A DNA stretch of 64,000 bases from Mesostigma viride (GCA_009746045.1 RPFO01001055.1:1-64000), one strand, 5' to 3'; shown: positions 24,489 to 35,110, counted from the stretch's first letter. Translations and numbers: made by a program. The notes: generated by a model from the letters alone, not told the origin.

Positions 24489-25909
24489 TTACGATTCCTC
24501 CTCCTCTCCCTCGGACTTGTCATCCTCCTCTTCCCTGTGGCCTGCCCCCCCCTTGGCCTCTCCATGGTCCCCCTCATGGTCACCTCCAGCACCCGCGCCT
24601 GCAGGGTGGCCCGCTGCCTCTGCCGCCGCGGCCTCTGCCTTGCGCTTCCTGCCAGAGGCGGCCTCTTTCTTCTTGGAGGACTTATGCTGGTTGCCCTCAC
24701 GGAGTACTGGCGGGGGAAGGGGTCGCGGAGAAGCAAAGTAGAAGCAAACCAACATGGCAGCACAAGCCATGGGCAGGTGGGTGAGGGAACACGCAATGGG
24801 CAGGTGGGTGAGGGTATATGCATTCTCCTTTGCTTGCTCTGCAAGGCATGGGCTGGTGGGTGACGGCCCTACCGCTTTCATTCGATTGGGTGTGTGTGTG
24901 TGTTCCGCAAGGCAACCGTTCCATCCCAACTGTATGCTGCATGGCGGCTTCACAAGGAAACCGCTCAATCCTATTTAGTGAGGTGCATGCAGGCCCATGC
25001 ATGCATGCATGCATGCATGCAACCATCGCGAGAGGGCCCATGCTAGCATCGCCCAACAACTTTTGTGTCTATCACCCAACAACTGTCACGCCTATCGCCC
25101 AACACCAGTGATGTCTATCACCCAACAACTTCCATGTCTGTCGCCAAAAATGTCATGAAGATCGCCCAACAACTGCCATGCCTGTCGCCAAACAACATTC
25201 ACGTCTGTCGCCCAACAACTGTCATCGCCAGACAACAAGCACAACACAACTAAGAGCAGTAACACCACCTAAGTAAGGCTTCTTGATACAGTTGGGCGGA
25301 AGCGAGTCACCGACGCGGATTAGGGACGGGGCACGTACCCTTTAACGTCGCGTCACGTACCATCTAACGTCGCCCGCAATGGCTCCAAGAATTCGGGGAA
25401 ATCCAGATCCTCCACCGCGTTTAGGACGTCGTCAGCAGAGATCAGGGCACGCTTGGCGTCATGGCACACGTCATTGGCACTGCGAAACAGAGGATTAGAA
25501 AAAGCCACACCACAGGCATGTGGGAACGATGGCAGCAGGCGTGGAAAGCCCAGCGCACCGATGCAGAGATAAGCTTGACTGGTGCCGACAGTGAGCGCGG
25601 CAAACTCTTCCATGCCAGAAAGATATACGCAGACATGGGTTGCTCGACGATTTTCATAGTAGAAATATATTACACGGACACGTAACGTGGGAGGGGAAGG
25701 TAGGGCGAGTGGGAGCTAAGTAAGTTGCTATGTGAGATGCACACGTACGTTGCTGTCAGATAATGAAGAAATATCTTTGCGCTCTCGCCAAAAGCCATCA
25801 AAGCTTCTTTTTGAACCTGTATTTCCTTGTCGGAACCTGCGCTACTTTGTAAGCTCGCAAGCTTAGCCTTGACGACACGACGGATGATTGTTCTGGGTAG
25901 CTCTTCCAT
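24489..25909 (-). CDS. DNA polymerase epsilon subunit 3-like histone-fold protein (POLE3/DPB4/CHRAC17 type), 3 exons
   Basis: Exons: 25909-25749, 25479-25361, 24706-24489 (stop TAA), with phases 2 and 1 that join correctly. The product is about 165 aa (human POLE3 is 147). Exon 1 gives MEELPRTIIRRVVKAKL, the first helix of an NF-YB/H2B-like histone fold, then KEALMAFGESAKIFLHYL (long central helix). Exon 2 gives ANDVCHDAKRALISADDVL and EDLDFPEFLEPL, matching the 'kRKTLNASDVL..EEMEFQ.F..PL' block of POLE3. Exon 3 is a lysine-rich stretch and then a glycine/acidic tail ending EGEEEES, as in the family. Known role: with POLE4 it forms a heterodimer in DNA polymerase epsilon and in CHRAC-type remodelers, handling histones at forks. 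The alternative start at 25930 adds 7 residues. The end of exon 2 is duplicated (see 25332-25353). Confidence 0.9.
25055..25250. repeat. Degenerate tandem repeat built on 'cgcccaacaact'
   Basis: About eight diverged copies of a unit like tcgcccaacaactgtcatg, with cctgtcgcc or ctatcac variants, fill the second intron of the POLE3-like gene. Confidence 0.8.
25332..25353 (-). repeat. 22-bp duplicate of the POLE3-like exon 2 end plus donor
   Basis: The true exon 2 end and donor (minus strand ...GTTAGATG|GTACGTG, donor at 25354-25360) is repeated once immediately downstream (...GTTAAAGG|GTACGTG, donor at 25332-25338). Confidence 0.8.
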
Positions 25910-26935
25910 GATAATGGTGACTGAACACAAGGTTAAGTCTCTTCAAACCGGCACAAACTATCTTAACGTCCTTTAGCAGCCCTAAATTGGCCTTCAGCGC
26001 AAAGAGCAACAAACAATTCCAAATTTGTCTCTCCTTTCTACTACGTAGATGATGCAGCCATAGATTTGCCAGCTCTCGTGCACATAAAATTGAATGTGGC
26101 TGTTGGCAATTAGCAAACAGGTAACTAGAACCACTTTCCCGCGTGTTGGCAAAGGTTGTTTACTGTATGTACAACTTGTAACTGCGGCAGGTGACAGTAG
26201 AAGATAACGCGACGTATCGCCTTTGAGTTTCTGCCCAAGTTGTGCCTATGTTATGTTTCACAGCAGTACATGTAAGTACTTCACAGATGTGTGTGTTTCC
26301 GGCTTCCGCAGCTGTAAGATCTTACTGCAGCGCAGCTGAAATACGAACCTGCGGCGGAAAACTGCTGGGGATTTGGGAGTGTGGTCGCACAATCATTTGC
26401 AGAACTTACGGCCATCGCACAATAATATTGTCCGTATCAACATCTATATACGGAGAGCTACGGATCCGCATGCGATCTTCACGCATGACCGACGAGGCTT
26501 TGCTCTTTTTGCTTTGATCTCTCGTCCATCTCTCCGCTCGCGTACCCTTTTTGGCCTTTCGTCCTGCCAGTGCTCCCTATCCGTGACCACCCGGCCATGT
26601 CTTTACTGCCCTTACGGGTCACTGCGTCGCTTGCTGTCACTATTTCCCCCGAGTGCGCGATGTTGGTGACGTCGTGGTCGGCGCAACAGTGATGTAAAAG
26701 CCTTATTCAGGAAGTTTATGGCCGGCCGCCTGCCTTGTAAGACAGCTCATCCACTCACCGGATATGACCTGCTCTCGAAATGCTAAATGCATTGCAGAGC
26801 ACGGAAAGTAGTGTTTAACGTCGATGGACAGCACGACATGGGCCGCCTGGTTATTAGCTATGGGTGTGCTGCAACAAGCTCCAACAGTTACAAGCGGCGT
26901 AAAGGAAAGCCTGACTGAGCTGTTTTTGACGTAGG
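25910..26935. promoter_or_regulatory. Divergent intergenic region between POLE3-like and MFS genes
   Basis: About 1 kb between divergently transcribed genes. No convincing promoter element or other gene is visible. Small open frames (for example 26242-26517) show no family resemblance. Confidence 0.4.
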
Positions 26936-29302
26936 TTGAGCGTTTGTGAAAATGTGCGGAATTTTTTAGCGCGGTTCCGCTGCCTGGCGTTGACTTTAAC
27001 TGGGCGCTGGGGTCTACGACACTCGTGCATGACGATGATAAACGGCACAGCATGCACGGCAACTTTGGCACAGGGGGGGATGTTACATTGTCAAGCGAAT
27101 GTGCACAGCTATGTGGCCCGCGATGGCACCAGGTTGGGCAGCGAGCTCGCTACCAGCAGTCGCCCTGTGCGACAGCTGACTTCGCTTTCTGGAGTTCCCC
27201 TTCATTCACGCGGCGGGCCGTTTCCGAGGCCTCCCGCTCTCAACGTAGCATCATCATCGTCCACGCACGCCAGCTCGAGCTCGGATGTGCACGCATGGAG
27301 CGAGGGATGCGCGAGGCCGGCCCCGATGGCGGGGAGGCTGCCACTAGGCCCTTCCAGACACTGCCGCGTGAGACCGGCCAGTCGCAGCCATCGCCAGCTA
27401 TCAGGCCGCCACCTGTCCCCTGCCCCGCTCCTGCCCCATCGCTGCCCCCAATCGCATCGGGCAGCAGTTCTCGTCCCCCGCGCCAGCACATCGTCCGCAG
27501 CCCCTGACAGCTCATGGACCGCGGAGGGAGGCCACGGGTGGGGCAAGTCGGGCCTGCTCGCACGCCTTCCCCGCATCGTGCCGGACGAGAACGACAACCG
27601 GTCGCTCTTCGGCATCACCCTCCACCAGTTCTTCAACTCGGCCTCCACCGTCATGGTCATCTCGCTGCTCCCTTTATTCCTTCGGTCGGAGCTGGGCGTG
27701 ACCACGACGGAGATCGGGGCGCTCGAGGGCGTGGCCCTCGCGGCCTCGTTCATCACCAAGTCCTTCGCGGGGATCATCTCCGACCTCCGCCACTCGCGCA
27801 AGGAGAGCATCCTGGTCGGCGCGCTCATGGGGATGGCCATCAAGCCCATGTTCGCGTACGCGCCCACCTCGGATTGGATCGTGGCCGGGCGACTCATGGA
27901 CCGGTGCTCCAAGGGCATCCGCGCGGCCCCCATGGACGCGCTGCTAGGGGACTTGTCTCCCGTGGCGCAGCGGGGGGCGGCGTACGGGCTGTACTACTCC
28001 ATGGCGACCTTTGGCGCGATGGCCGGCGGGTTGTTTGCGTGCGTCTCCATGGCGCTCCTCAAGAACAACTACCGGCTGGTCTTTGCACTCGCCATGATAC
28101 CTTCATTTGCATCGTTATTCTGCCTCCTGTTCCTGGTGCGGCAGCCAGAGATCACGTTTGACGCCTTTGATTATTTCGACAAGGACGGGGACGGGCTGCT
28201 CTCGTTCGAGGAGTTCCAGGCGATGCTGATCAAGAACCGCGTGGCGGTGCCCGAGTCGACCGCCCGTGGATGGTTCAGCGCGATGAACACGCGCGGGACA
28301 GGTGGCATCACGGCAGAGGAGTGGGCCGCGGGGTGGCACACACTGTCCCAGCAGGTGACAGCCATCCAGCTGGCGTCGCGCCGGCGTGCGCGCGAGAAGG
28401 CCAAGAAGAAGCGCATGCTGCAGCTGATGGCAGGCACTGCCGCGCTGCAGCGTGCCGCTGCCAGCAGCAAGAGCAAGGTGGCAGGGGGGGTTGTGGGGGG
28501 GGGGGTGAAGGAAGGAGCGGGGGGAGGGGTTAAAGAAGGGGGGACAGGAGGAGCAGGGGGGGGAGGGGAGGGGGGTAAAGAAGGAGGAGGGGTGAAAGAA
28601 GGCGGAGGGGCTGGGGCGGAGGCAGCAGTAGCAGGATCCGCCAAGCCCAAGTCCACCCAGTCTTCCTCTTCCACGCCGCTGCCCACGCCGGGGTTCTACG
28701 AGCTGATGCTGGCGCACATACGGGCGGTCCGGTACCTCCCCGCAGACTTCTGGACGATGATGCTTCCCGTGACCGTGCTCATGATGGCTCGGTTCAGCGA
28801 GGCCTTTGTAATACTGCACGCCAAGTCGGTCGGGTGGCCACTATCCACCATCCCACTTCTCATGGTCATCAACAACCTGCTCCAGGGGGTGCTCTTCTTC
28901 CCGCTGGGCCGGCTCGCAGACCGCGTGGGCGGCAAGGAGCTATTTTTAGGCGGGCTCCTCTTCCTGGCGCTCTCCAACGCGCTCATGGCGTCCAAGTCCC
29001 TCCCTGGGATCGTCCTTGGGCTCCTGTGCTCCGCCGTGCACATGGCGAGCACACAGAGTACGATTAAAGCGTTGATCAGCCAGAGCGCGCCACCCAGCCT
29101 AAGGGGGACCGCATTCTCCATTTTTGCAGTGTTTGGGGGGGTGGCGTTGGCAGCAGGGAACTTGGTGGCGGGCCGGCTGAGCGACCTGTTTGGCACGCAC
29201 ACGTGTTTCTACATGGGCGCTGGGCTCGCGCTACTCTCGGTGGTATTGCTGCTGATTACTACCAGCCGTGACGACTGGCAGTTTTACCCGCGGCTGGCGT
29301 GA
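26936..29302 (+). CDS. MFS transporter with an EF-hand and glycine/lysine insert in the central loop (788 aa, intronless)
   Basis: A single open frame in an otherwise intron-rich region. Residues 1 to about 215 are rich in S, R, H and P and acid-poor, fitting a plastid or other organelle leader; the true start may be a later Met (34 or 131). Residues 222-402 form the first six-helix bundle, with a motif-A-like FAGIISDLRHSRKE (277-290) and the bacterial-type signature DRCSKGIRAAPMDALLGD (322-339). Residues 408-465 hold an EF-hand pair: the first loop is canonical (D415, D417, D419, S423, E426 in DKDGDGLLSFEE), the second (451-462) lacks most calcium ligands. Next come a basic helix (480-497) and a G/K/E repeat (515-567). 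Residues 585-775 form the second bundle, with a second motif A GRLADRVGGKE (658-668). The substrate is unknown. The sequence suggests calcium could influence transport, but that is inference. Confidence 0.88.
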   Translation: MSVCENVRNFLARFRCLALTLTGRWGLRHSCMTMINGTACTATLAQGGMLHCQANVHSYVARDGTRLGSELATSSRPVRQLTSLSGVPLHSRGGPFPRPPALNVASSSSTHASSSSDVHAWSEGCARPAPMAGRLPLGPSRHCRVRPASRSHRQLSGRHLSPAPLLPHRCPQSHRAAVLVPRASTSSAAPDSSWTAEGGHGWGKSGLLARLPRIVPDENDNRSLFGITLHQFFNSASTVMVISLLPLFLRSELGVTTTEIGALEGVALAASFITKSFAGIISDLRHSRKESILVGALMGMAIKPMFAYAPTSDWIVAGRLMDRCSKGIRAAPMDALLGDLSPVAQRGAAYGLYYSMATFGAMAGGLFACVSMALLKNNYRLVFALAMIPSFASLFCLLFLVRQPEITFDAFDYFDKDGDGLLSFEEFQAMLIKNRVAVPESTARGWFSAMNTRGTGGITAEEWAAGWHTLSQQVTAIQLASRRRAREKAKKKRMLQLMAGTAALQRAAASSKSKVAGGVVGGGVKEGAGGGVKEGGTGGAGGGGEGGKEGGGVKEGGGAGAEAAVAGSAKPKSTQSSSSTPLPTPGFYELMLAHIRAVRYLPADFWTMMLPVTVLMMARFSEAFVILHAKSVGWPLSTIPLLMVINNLLQGVLFFPLGRLADRVGGKELFLGGLLFLALSNALMASKSLPGIVLGLLCSAVHMASTQSTIKALISQSAPPSLRGTAFSIFAVFGGVALAAGNLVAGRLSDLFGTHTCFYMGAGLALLSVVLLLITTSRDDWQFYPRLA

Positions 29303-31085
29303 GACCTGTTAGTTCATCGGTGTTAGCTGGTTCGTGAAGGCTGCTAATGCATCAAACTGCGGGCCGTCAAACTGGTGGGGGATGTCGAATTGGAGACGGC
29401 TGTTAAATTGGAGAGGGCTTTTCAATTGGCGGGGGCTGTTAAATTGGAGAGGCATTTTCAATTGGTGGGGGCTGTTAAATTGGAGACGCCTTTTTCGATT
29501 GGGACCCAGCCAGGGCGACCGGACCCGCTCTCGTGCAGCCCTGCGGCCCCCGCCCCGCCCCCACTCCCTCCCGGTATGTCCATGAGCGGAACCCTCCAAC
29601 CCATCCCTCATTCCTCCAGCCATGTCTGTGCCATGCGAAGCAGGGGCGGTGACTGCCTGTGGTCCCCTTCGACACTAGCACATGGAAGAGATGGAGCATG
29701 CACTCGGCCGTGAATGCGAGTAGTCAAGCTGGATATGCCACAACCATGGCCCATGTCTCCTTGGGCGCGTGCCTTGCACGTTGTCACGTGTGGGGGGGTT
29801 AAAAATGCAGTTGCAGCAGGGTCTATCAGGCACAACCGGTCCGGTCGCTTGACCCTCGGGGCCAACTTTCTGTGAGAAACCCCTTGTGTGCAGCTTCAGG
29901 GGCCAAGCCAACGTGGCAGGCGTGTGCAGTTTCCCGCGAGTGATCCCTGGGTGGTAGGTTGCAGTGGCCCCGCTGCCATGGGCGGTGTCGAGGCAGAAAT
30001 GCATGGCTGTCCCGAGGTGGCCCCATGGATGGGCAGGATTGCCTTGCGTAGCCGTGGGGACATTGTGGGTGGGCGACGCTGCATGCTCGGGGGTTGGGCA
30101 GGAGCATGCAGCTCGGGTTTGAGGGGGGAGGGTTGCAACTCTGGTCACAACTCTTATTCATATGCTGGCATTGGGAGGCTAGAGAGGGAAGCTTTGGTGG
30201 GATGGACGGCCATGCACGTGAATGTATGGTCCCATCGGCCAGATGGATGAGTCCCCTGATGACCCAGACTGAATGCCCAGGCGGCCCAGTGGTGCTTGCT
30301 GGCATGGGCTGTGTGATCCGGCATGCTCCCGAGCCTTGGAATCCCACCACTCCGTTGTTTCCCATTATATACTTGTGGTTGGGTTTGCGCATCATGTCCA
30401 TAGAATGCCCTTGTGGTTGGGTTCGCACACACCATGTCCTCGTCATGTCTGCCGTGCCATATGGGCCGGCGCTTTTCTGCCTCAGGGATGGCCCCACAGA
30501 AGGTCATGTCCACAACCGCATGCTGGCCAGTTGATGCCAGTTGAGGGTTATCGGCCAGCTCTTGGCAGACATGTTGCCGTTTGCCTATGGTCATGGGACA
30601 GAGGATATGCCTCTGATGCAGACATGGTGTGAGATGCTGCTTCGCCATGCGCGCATTCGTGGGCGGTTGCTCTTGACTTGAAGCGCTGTGGCTACCACTG
30701 ACCACCTGGGAGGGCAAGAGTTGCTACCATGGGTCAGGTGGACGTTTGGAAACATACGCAGAACGCCATCCTGGCCGAGTACTTGAGCCTGGAGCATCAG
30801 CTCAACTGGCCGGTTGTCCTGGCAGATCCACAGGATCCCAGGGAGTGAGCCTTTCATGTACATTGACTGGCTTGGGTACCGCCATCTAGCGCCAGCAATG
30901 GCACACTTACAAACGCCGCAGTCCGTGTAATTGCTTTTTTGTTACACGCCAAGCAGCACATTGCACAGGCTACACCAGGATAGATCTGGTTGGTGCCGTA
31001 CGGCCAGCATTAAATCTTGCTTGCATTGCTAGTAAAAGGGCCGCTACGGCTCAGTTGCCGATGGGACTCAGGAACCAATGCAGAC
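29303..31085. other. Intergenic, no gene recognised
   Basis: About 1.8 kb. It starts with the MFS 3' flank, including a degenerate tandem repeat at 29380-29500. Open frames on both strands (for example 29826-30497 and 30154-30717 minus) have unremarkable composition and no domain I recognise. An ATG-led frame near 30715-30848 is also unconvincing. Confidence 0.45.
29380..29500. repeat. About 40-bp degenerate tandem repeat after the MFS stop codon
   Basis: Copies of 'ggctgttaaattggaga' alternate with 'tttcaattggcggggg'. About 3 units begin some 80 bp after the stop, so they are probably in the 3' UTR. Confidence 0.85.
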
Positions 31086-31595
31086 TGCCTTGTCAGTGCT
31101 TCTGCTAACGTGACGGTTTAGTCAAATGTTGACGCAAACAGCGAAAATTCCTCAAAAAATTCTACATTTTAGGGTAAAAAGTCAACACGTTGACGCCATT
31201 TTTTTTGACAAAAAGTCAGCATTTTGACGCGCATGAACTGGTCAAAAGTCAACTTGTCAAGACGAGCACAATCGAGGGGGGCAGGGCCGCCGCTTTTCCT
31301 GTACCCTGGGTAAGGGCACGGCGTCAATCATGGGACAATAGTAGTAACATGCAATAGATCCTGTTTGTCCAGAGCAACCTGATGTGGGCGCTTACAGCAC
31401 AAGCAACATGAAATATGTTTTGAGCGGGTGGCCCCATCGATGTTATGTGGACGAAACGCTGCATGGAGGAAAAGTCACATTGTTGACGCGCCACGCCGGG
31501 GCAAAAGTCAATCTTTTGACGGAAGAATCGGGCTGAAAAGTTAGCATTTCGACGTTTGCCAAAAGCCCTTAGCAGAAGCACTGCACATGCCTTGT
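31086..31595. mobile_element. Non-autonomous inverted-repeat DNA transposon (MITE) with 8-bp TSD
   Basis: Terminal inverted repeats cagtgcttctgctaa (31094-31108) and ttagcagaagcactg (31569-31583) match perfectly over 15 bp. The octamer tgccttgt flanks the element at 31086-31093 and 31588-31595. It is about 494 bp with no coding capacity. An 8-bp duplication is typical of hAT-type elements, but the termini are not enough to assign a superfamily. The right end carries four extra bases (caca) before the duplication. The interior holds at least six aaaagtcaNN...ttgacg palindromes. Confidence 0.8.
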
Positions 31596-32139
31596 ACTGG
31601 CCAGTGCGAATCTCTTTTGGAAATTCTTGAATAGTCCTGACTGGGATATGCTACTGTACTCAGCTCTCATTTTGAGCTTCCCTGGGTTCCTAGAGCGGAA
31701 TATCAGGAATATTTAGTTAAGTGAGACAACTATTCCTGGACGCAACGTTATGTACACGCTAGATACGTTGTACACCACATATTGATGGAGATTCAGGATG
31801 TTTCCACATTCCGGGACAATTAGGCAGAAACTCGGGCACAGATTGGTCCCGAAACAAGTACGAGGCATCTATCCTAGTTCTGGCGCACGAATCAGTAGCG
31901 AATTATTAAGGAAGGTCGTTTCCGTGGACAGTGGTTCCTCCGCGTCCGTACCGGGCCACTGAGAACATCAGACCGGAGCTTCGCTTCAGTCTGAACAACT
32001 CAAACTCACTGCCGTACGACCCGGTACAAGTTGTCATTCCGTACCACATCGTTCGGATCCGGCTAGCTGGCCGGCCTTTTCCTGCATGACCATTTCGACA
32101 TCTCCGAAACTCGACCTGCACTACCTGCACCCGCTTTAA
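31596..32139. other. Intergenic, no gene recognised
   Basis: About 540 bp. The segment 31920-32130 reads open on the minus strand but shows no domain. It may be flanking DNA or an uncharacterised 5' part of the LINE copy that follows. Confidence 0.35.
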
Positions 32140-32999
32140 ACTGCTGGGGAGCATGCTTCCCAGTGATGTCACCGCCGCCGATGTGGACACCCGCATCGGC
32201 CTGGCCTGGGCTCGGCATCGTTCGCTCAAAACCTATTGGCACTCGAAGGTCCTCGGCGAGCACCGCAAGCGCATGCTCCTCAAGGTCCTGGTCCTCACGG
32301 TGCTCACGTATGGCGCCGAGGCATGGACGCTCACGGACACGCTGACGGCCAAGCTAAACGGCACGGTAACCAGGATGCTCCGTCAGGCCCTGAATGTAGG
32401 GTTTTCCACGCATAGGTCTTTAGAATCTTTGTACCAGGGCATGCCTCGCATTTCGGACGAGATTAGACAGCGTAGGATAGCATTCGTAGGACATGCATCT
32501 TGCTCGCACCAGCCAGGTAGACACCGCCCTCAGTCTGGCCGGCCCCCAGCGGCTTGGCCAGCCAGGGCGGCATATCCTGACCTGGCCTGGCCCCAAGGAC
32601 ATTCCTAAGAAGGTAGGCAAACATGTCATGACCTACCCACAGCAGTTGGTGGCTGACCTAGTGGTCCCAGCTCAGTTTGAACATCGCATTCACTCCCTCT
32701 CTCTTGCTTGGACTGCTCTGCAGGACAAGAAGAGGTGGAAGACCATTGTCCAAGCTCATACCAAGGAGACAACCAAGCTCATACGCCCGCCCCTGTGGGC
32801 AAGCCCCCTCCCCCCAAGCGGAAGGGGCGCTTTGCTGAGTCTGAGAATAGGTAGTGTTTTCTAGATTAGATTAGCTTAGAGTTAGTTAGATTAGTTCGGT
32901 TTCGCGGCTTTGTCCCTCCTCCATCCATCCACGGGAATATGTGCCACATGATCTCCCAACGGAGTCATGTTATAATTTAATTTAAATTTGATTTAATGC
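32140..32999 (+). mobile_element. 5'-truncated LINE copy (C-terminal ORF2 and 3' UTR)
   Basis: Starts in the post-RT region (LLGSMLPSDVTAADVDTRI, then KVLVLTVLTYGAEAWTL). It continues through SLYQGMPRISDEIRQRRIAF and VVPAQFEHRIHSLSLAW, and ends with the shared 3' UTR (tagttcggtttcgcggctt, ccatccatccacggg, atgtgccacatgatctccc) and an AT tail of TTTAA repeats near 32975-32999. The frame is open over 32153-32608 and then shifts. It is the best-preserved copy of this domain in the window. Confidence 0.9.
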
Positions 33000-33014
33000 G
33001 GTCTAGATCCCTCC

Positions 33015-33300
33015 GGCTCCCAGGCCTGCATGGTGATTGGTGGGCCGGCAGCGATGTTGCTGCATGTCGTAACTAGTTTTGTGATGTAGTTTAGCTGTAC
33101 CTTGTGCAGAGCTCTGGCGTGATCGATCCCTTGGTGGATGTCCGTGTCAGATTACTATAAATTTCTTCAGGGTTCTTCGTCTTTTCGGGGTTTTCCTTAT
33201 GTTGCATGCCAATCTCACCTCCGTAGTTTAACATTCTCAATGAATATATATCCCGCGATTCTCCCGATTTCTGGGGGCTGCGCTGGTTAATTGTCTCCAT
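33015..33300 (+). mobile_element. Dispersed repeat pair, copy A
   Basis: Similar to 34065-34315 in the same orientation: ggccggcag...gtcgta, agggttcttc, ggggttt, gttgcatgcc, attctcac, ctccgta, cattctcnatgnatatat. It ends in cgattctcccgatttctgg...ctgcgctggtt...tgtctcc, the same 3' end seen in short copies at 11802-11838 and 50240-50280. Probably a retroelement 3' end. Confidence 0.65.
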
Positions 33301-34064
33301 GATATATTTCCGCTACTGGTCATGGCTGTTTGCCCCGCAACCTCTCATCATGGCGGGGGCGCAGCCTGCGGCAGCTGCGAGCTTGCTCTCGATACTACTG
33401 GGACGTGCACTGCATCGCGTGCATCCATGGGTGGCCAGCAGAACCAGAACTGGTTCCTCTATCTCCATACCGCTCTCCTCCAGGTGGTGTGTGCCTTGGT
33501 TCAGTCGGTCTTTCCCCACTCCGGCACCATCCGATCAAGCTAGTGTGAGGACGCGAATGGCCGGGGCCGCCCTCTATTCTCCCAACCATGCACCGGCCCG
33601 ACATTACCATACGTGCTGGACTATACGATGGGCAGGGTTCATGCCACCTGCTTGAATAATGTCTCCGTGGCTCGGCCACTTTCCGGTCGCCATGCATCCT
33701 CCGGGCAGCTGTTGATGCCGGCGCTGCTGCCGCTGTGCATGGCCGAGCGCGACAAGTTTGCCTCCTCCGGCCAATGTGGGGCCCCACCGGGTACGCATGC
33801 CCTTCAGTTGTCCTAAGTTGAGTAGTATGGGGCTATGGGCCCCAAGACGGCGGCGTTTTTTCACGAGTGCTGACAGCGGCGGGAAGACTGCCTCAACCTC
33901 GAGGGTCAGACTGCCCTGTGTTCTGCCCGGACATCCATGGTCCTCGTATTGGCGGCAGCGTCTGTCTGTCCCTCGCCCTCACTCGCATGGTGGCTGATGT
34001 CCAGCTAAGAGTCCGACGTGTCTGGGCCGACTTTGTTGCGACCCAGGCGGTGTAGGTCACTTCC

Positions 34065-34315
34065 CCGGCCTAGCGCTGGTAGGCCGGCAGAGTTGTTGCC
34101 GCGTGTCGTAGATATTTTGGTGTTGTCGTTAGTTGTAGTACCTTTTGCTGTCAGGCTTGATCCTAGCATGCCCGTGTCGGATTCTCATTATACTGTCTTG
34201 AGGGTTCTTCTTTTAGGGGTTTAATTTCCTTCTGTTGCATGCGCCATTCTCACGGTCCTCCGTAATTTATCATTCTCGATGGATATATCCCCCTCTAGTT
34301 GTCTCATGGTTGGGG
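34065..34315 (+). mobile_element. Dispersed repeat pair, copy B
   Basis: Diverged direct copy of 33015-33300 about 1.05 kb downstream. The two could be remnants of a two-LTR or tandem insertion, but TG...CA ends and a primer-binding site are not evident. The 760 bp between them shows no recognisable polyprotein. Confidence 0.6.
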
Positions 34316-34386
34316 CATGATGCACACGATATTAGTATACCTTTCGTGTAATTATTTTCTAACGACATTGGCATAGTACTACGTGG

Positions 34387-35110
34387 CCTTAATTAATTAA
34401 TTAGGAACATAACTCCGTTGGGAGTATATGTAGCACATAGCCCTTGCCGAGAAGGGGCATATGGCCTATAGTACATTCTAAGCTACTTCCTGCAAGGGTG
34501 GGAATGTAAACGACACTAAGTTGCTCTAGGTGCACCAGGGCACCTGCACCCCCCAGAGTCTCGGGCAACACCCAGCTAAAGGGAGCCCGTCATAGGGGAA
34601 GATCAGCATAGATAGCTATACAAGAGCTAGAGCGTGGCATCTCAGCAGAGAGCAGCTCTCTGCATTAAAAATTAAATTAAATTAAATTATAACATGACTC
34701 TGTTGGGAGATAATGTAGCACATATTCCCGTGGATGGATGGAGGGGGAGCAAAGCCGCGAAACCGAACTAATCTAACTCTAAGCTAATCTAATCTAGAAA
34801 ACCCTACTAATTCTACTCAGCAAAGCGCCCCTTCCGCTTGGGGGGAGGGGGCTTGCCCACAGGGGCGGGCGTATGAGCCTGGACAATGGTTTTCCACCTC
34901 CTCTTGTCCTGCATAGCAGTCCAAGCAAGAGAGAGGGAGTGAATGCGATTTTCAAACTGCGCTGGGACCACCAGGTCAGCCATCAACTGCTGTGGGTAGG
35001 TCATGCATGTTTGCCTACCTTCTCTCTGCGTGTACAGCTCTCTGCATGGGCACAGCATAACTAGATAAAGCTAGGCATCATCTGGAGTGTGGCACAACAT
35101 CATAGGCACA
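34387..35110 (-). mobile_element. TTAAT-tailed dispersed repeat, copy 3, interrupted by a LINE
   Basis: 34387-34665 matches 15665-15930: TTAATTAATTAATTA tail, ggaacataactccgttgggag, gaaggggcatatgg, cacctgcacc, catctcagcagagagcagctctctgcat. The match resumes at 35048 (gggcacagcataact). The gap is a LINE insertion with a 13-bp target duplication. Confidence 0.85.
34666..35034 (-). mobile_element. 5'-truncated LINE 3' end nested in another repeat, 13-bp TSD
   Basis: A 369-bp insert flanked by cagctctctgcat at 34653-34665 and 35035-35047. On the minus strand it encodes the LINE C-terminus (MTYPQQLMADLVVPAQFENR, LAWTAMQDKRRWKTIVQAHT) and ends in the family 3' UTR with a TTTAA-repeat tail at 34666-34690. 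Confidence 0.92.

Noticed and set aside
29826-30717. Minus-strand frames of 187 and 223 aa
   Set aside because: No recognisable domain, overlapping each other in different frames. Left as unannotated intergenic sequence.
33015-34315. A complete LTR retrotransposon
   Set aside because: No polyprotein, no primer-binding site and no TG...CA ends seen. Kept only as a dispersed repeat pair.
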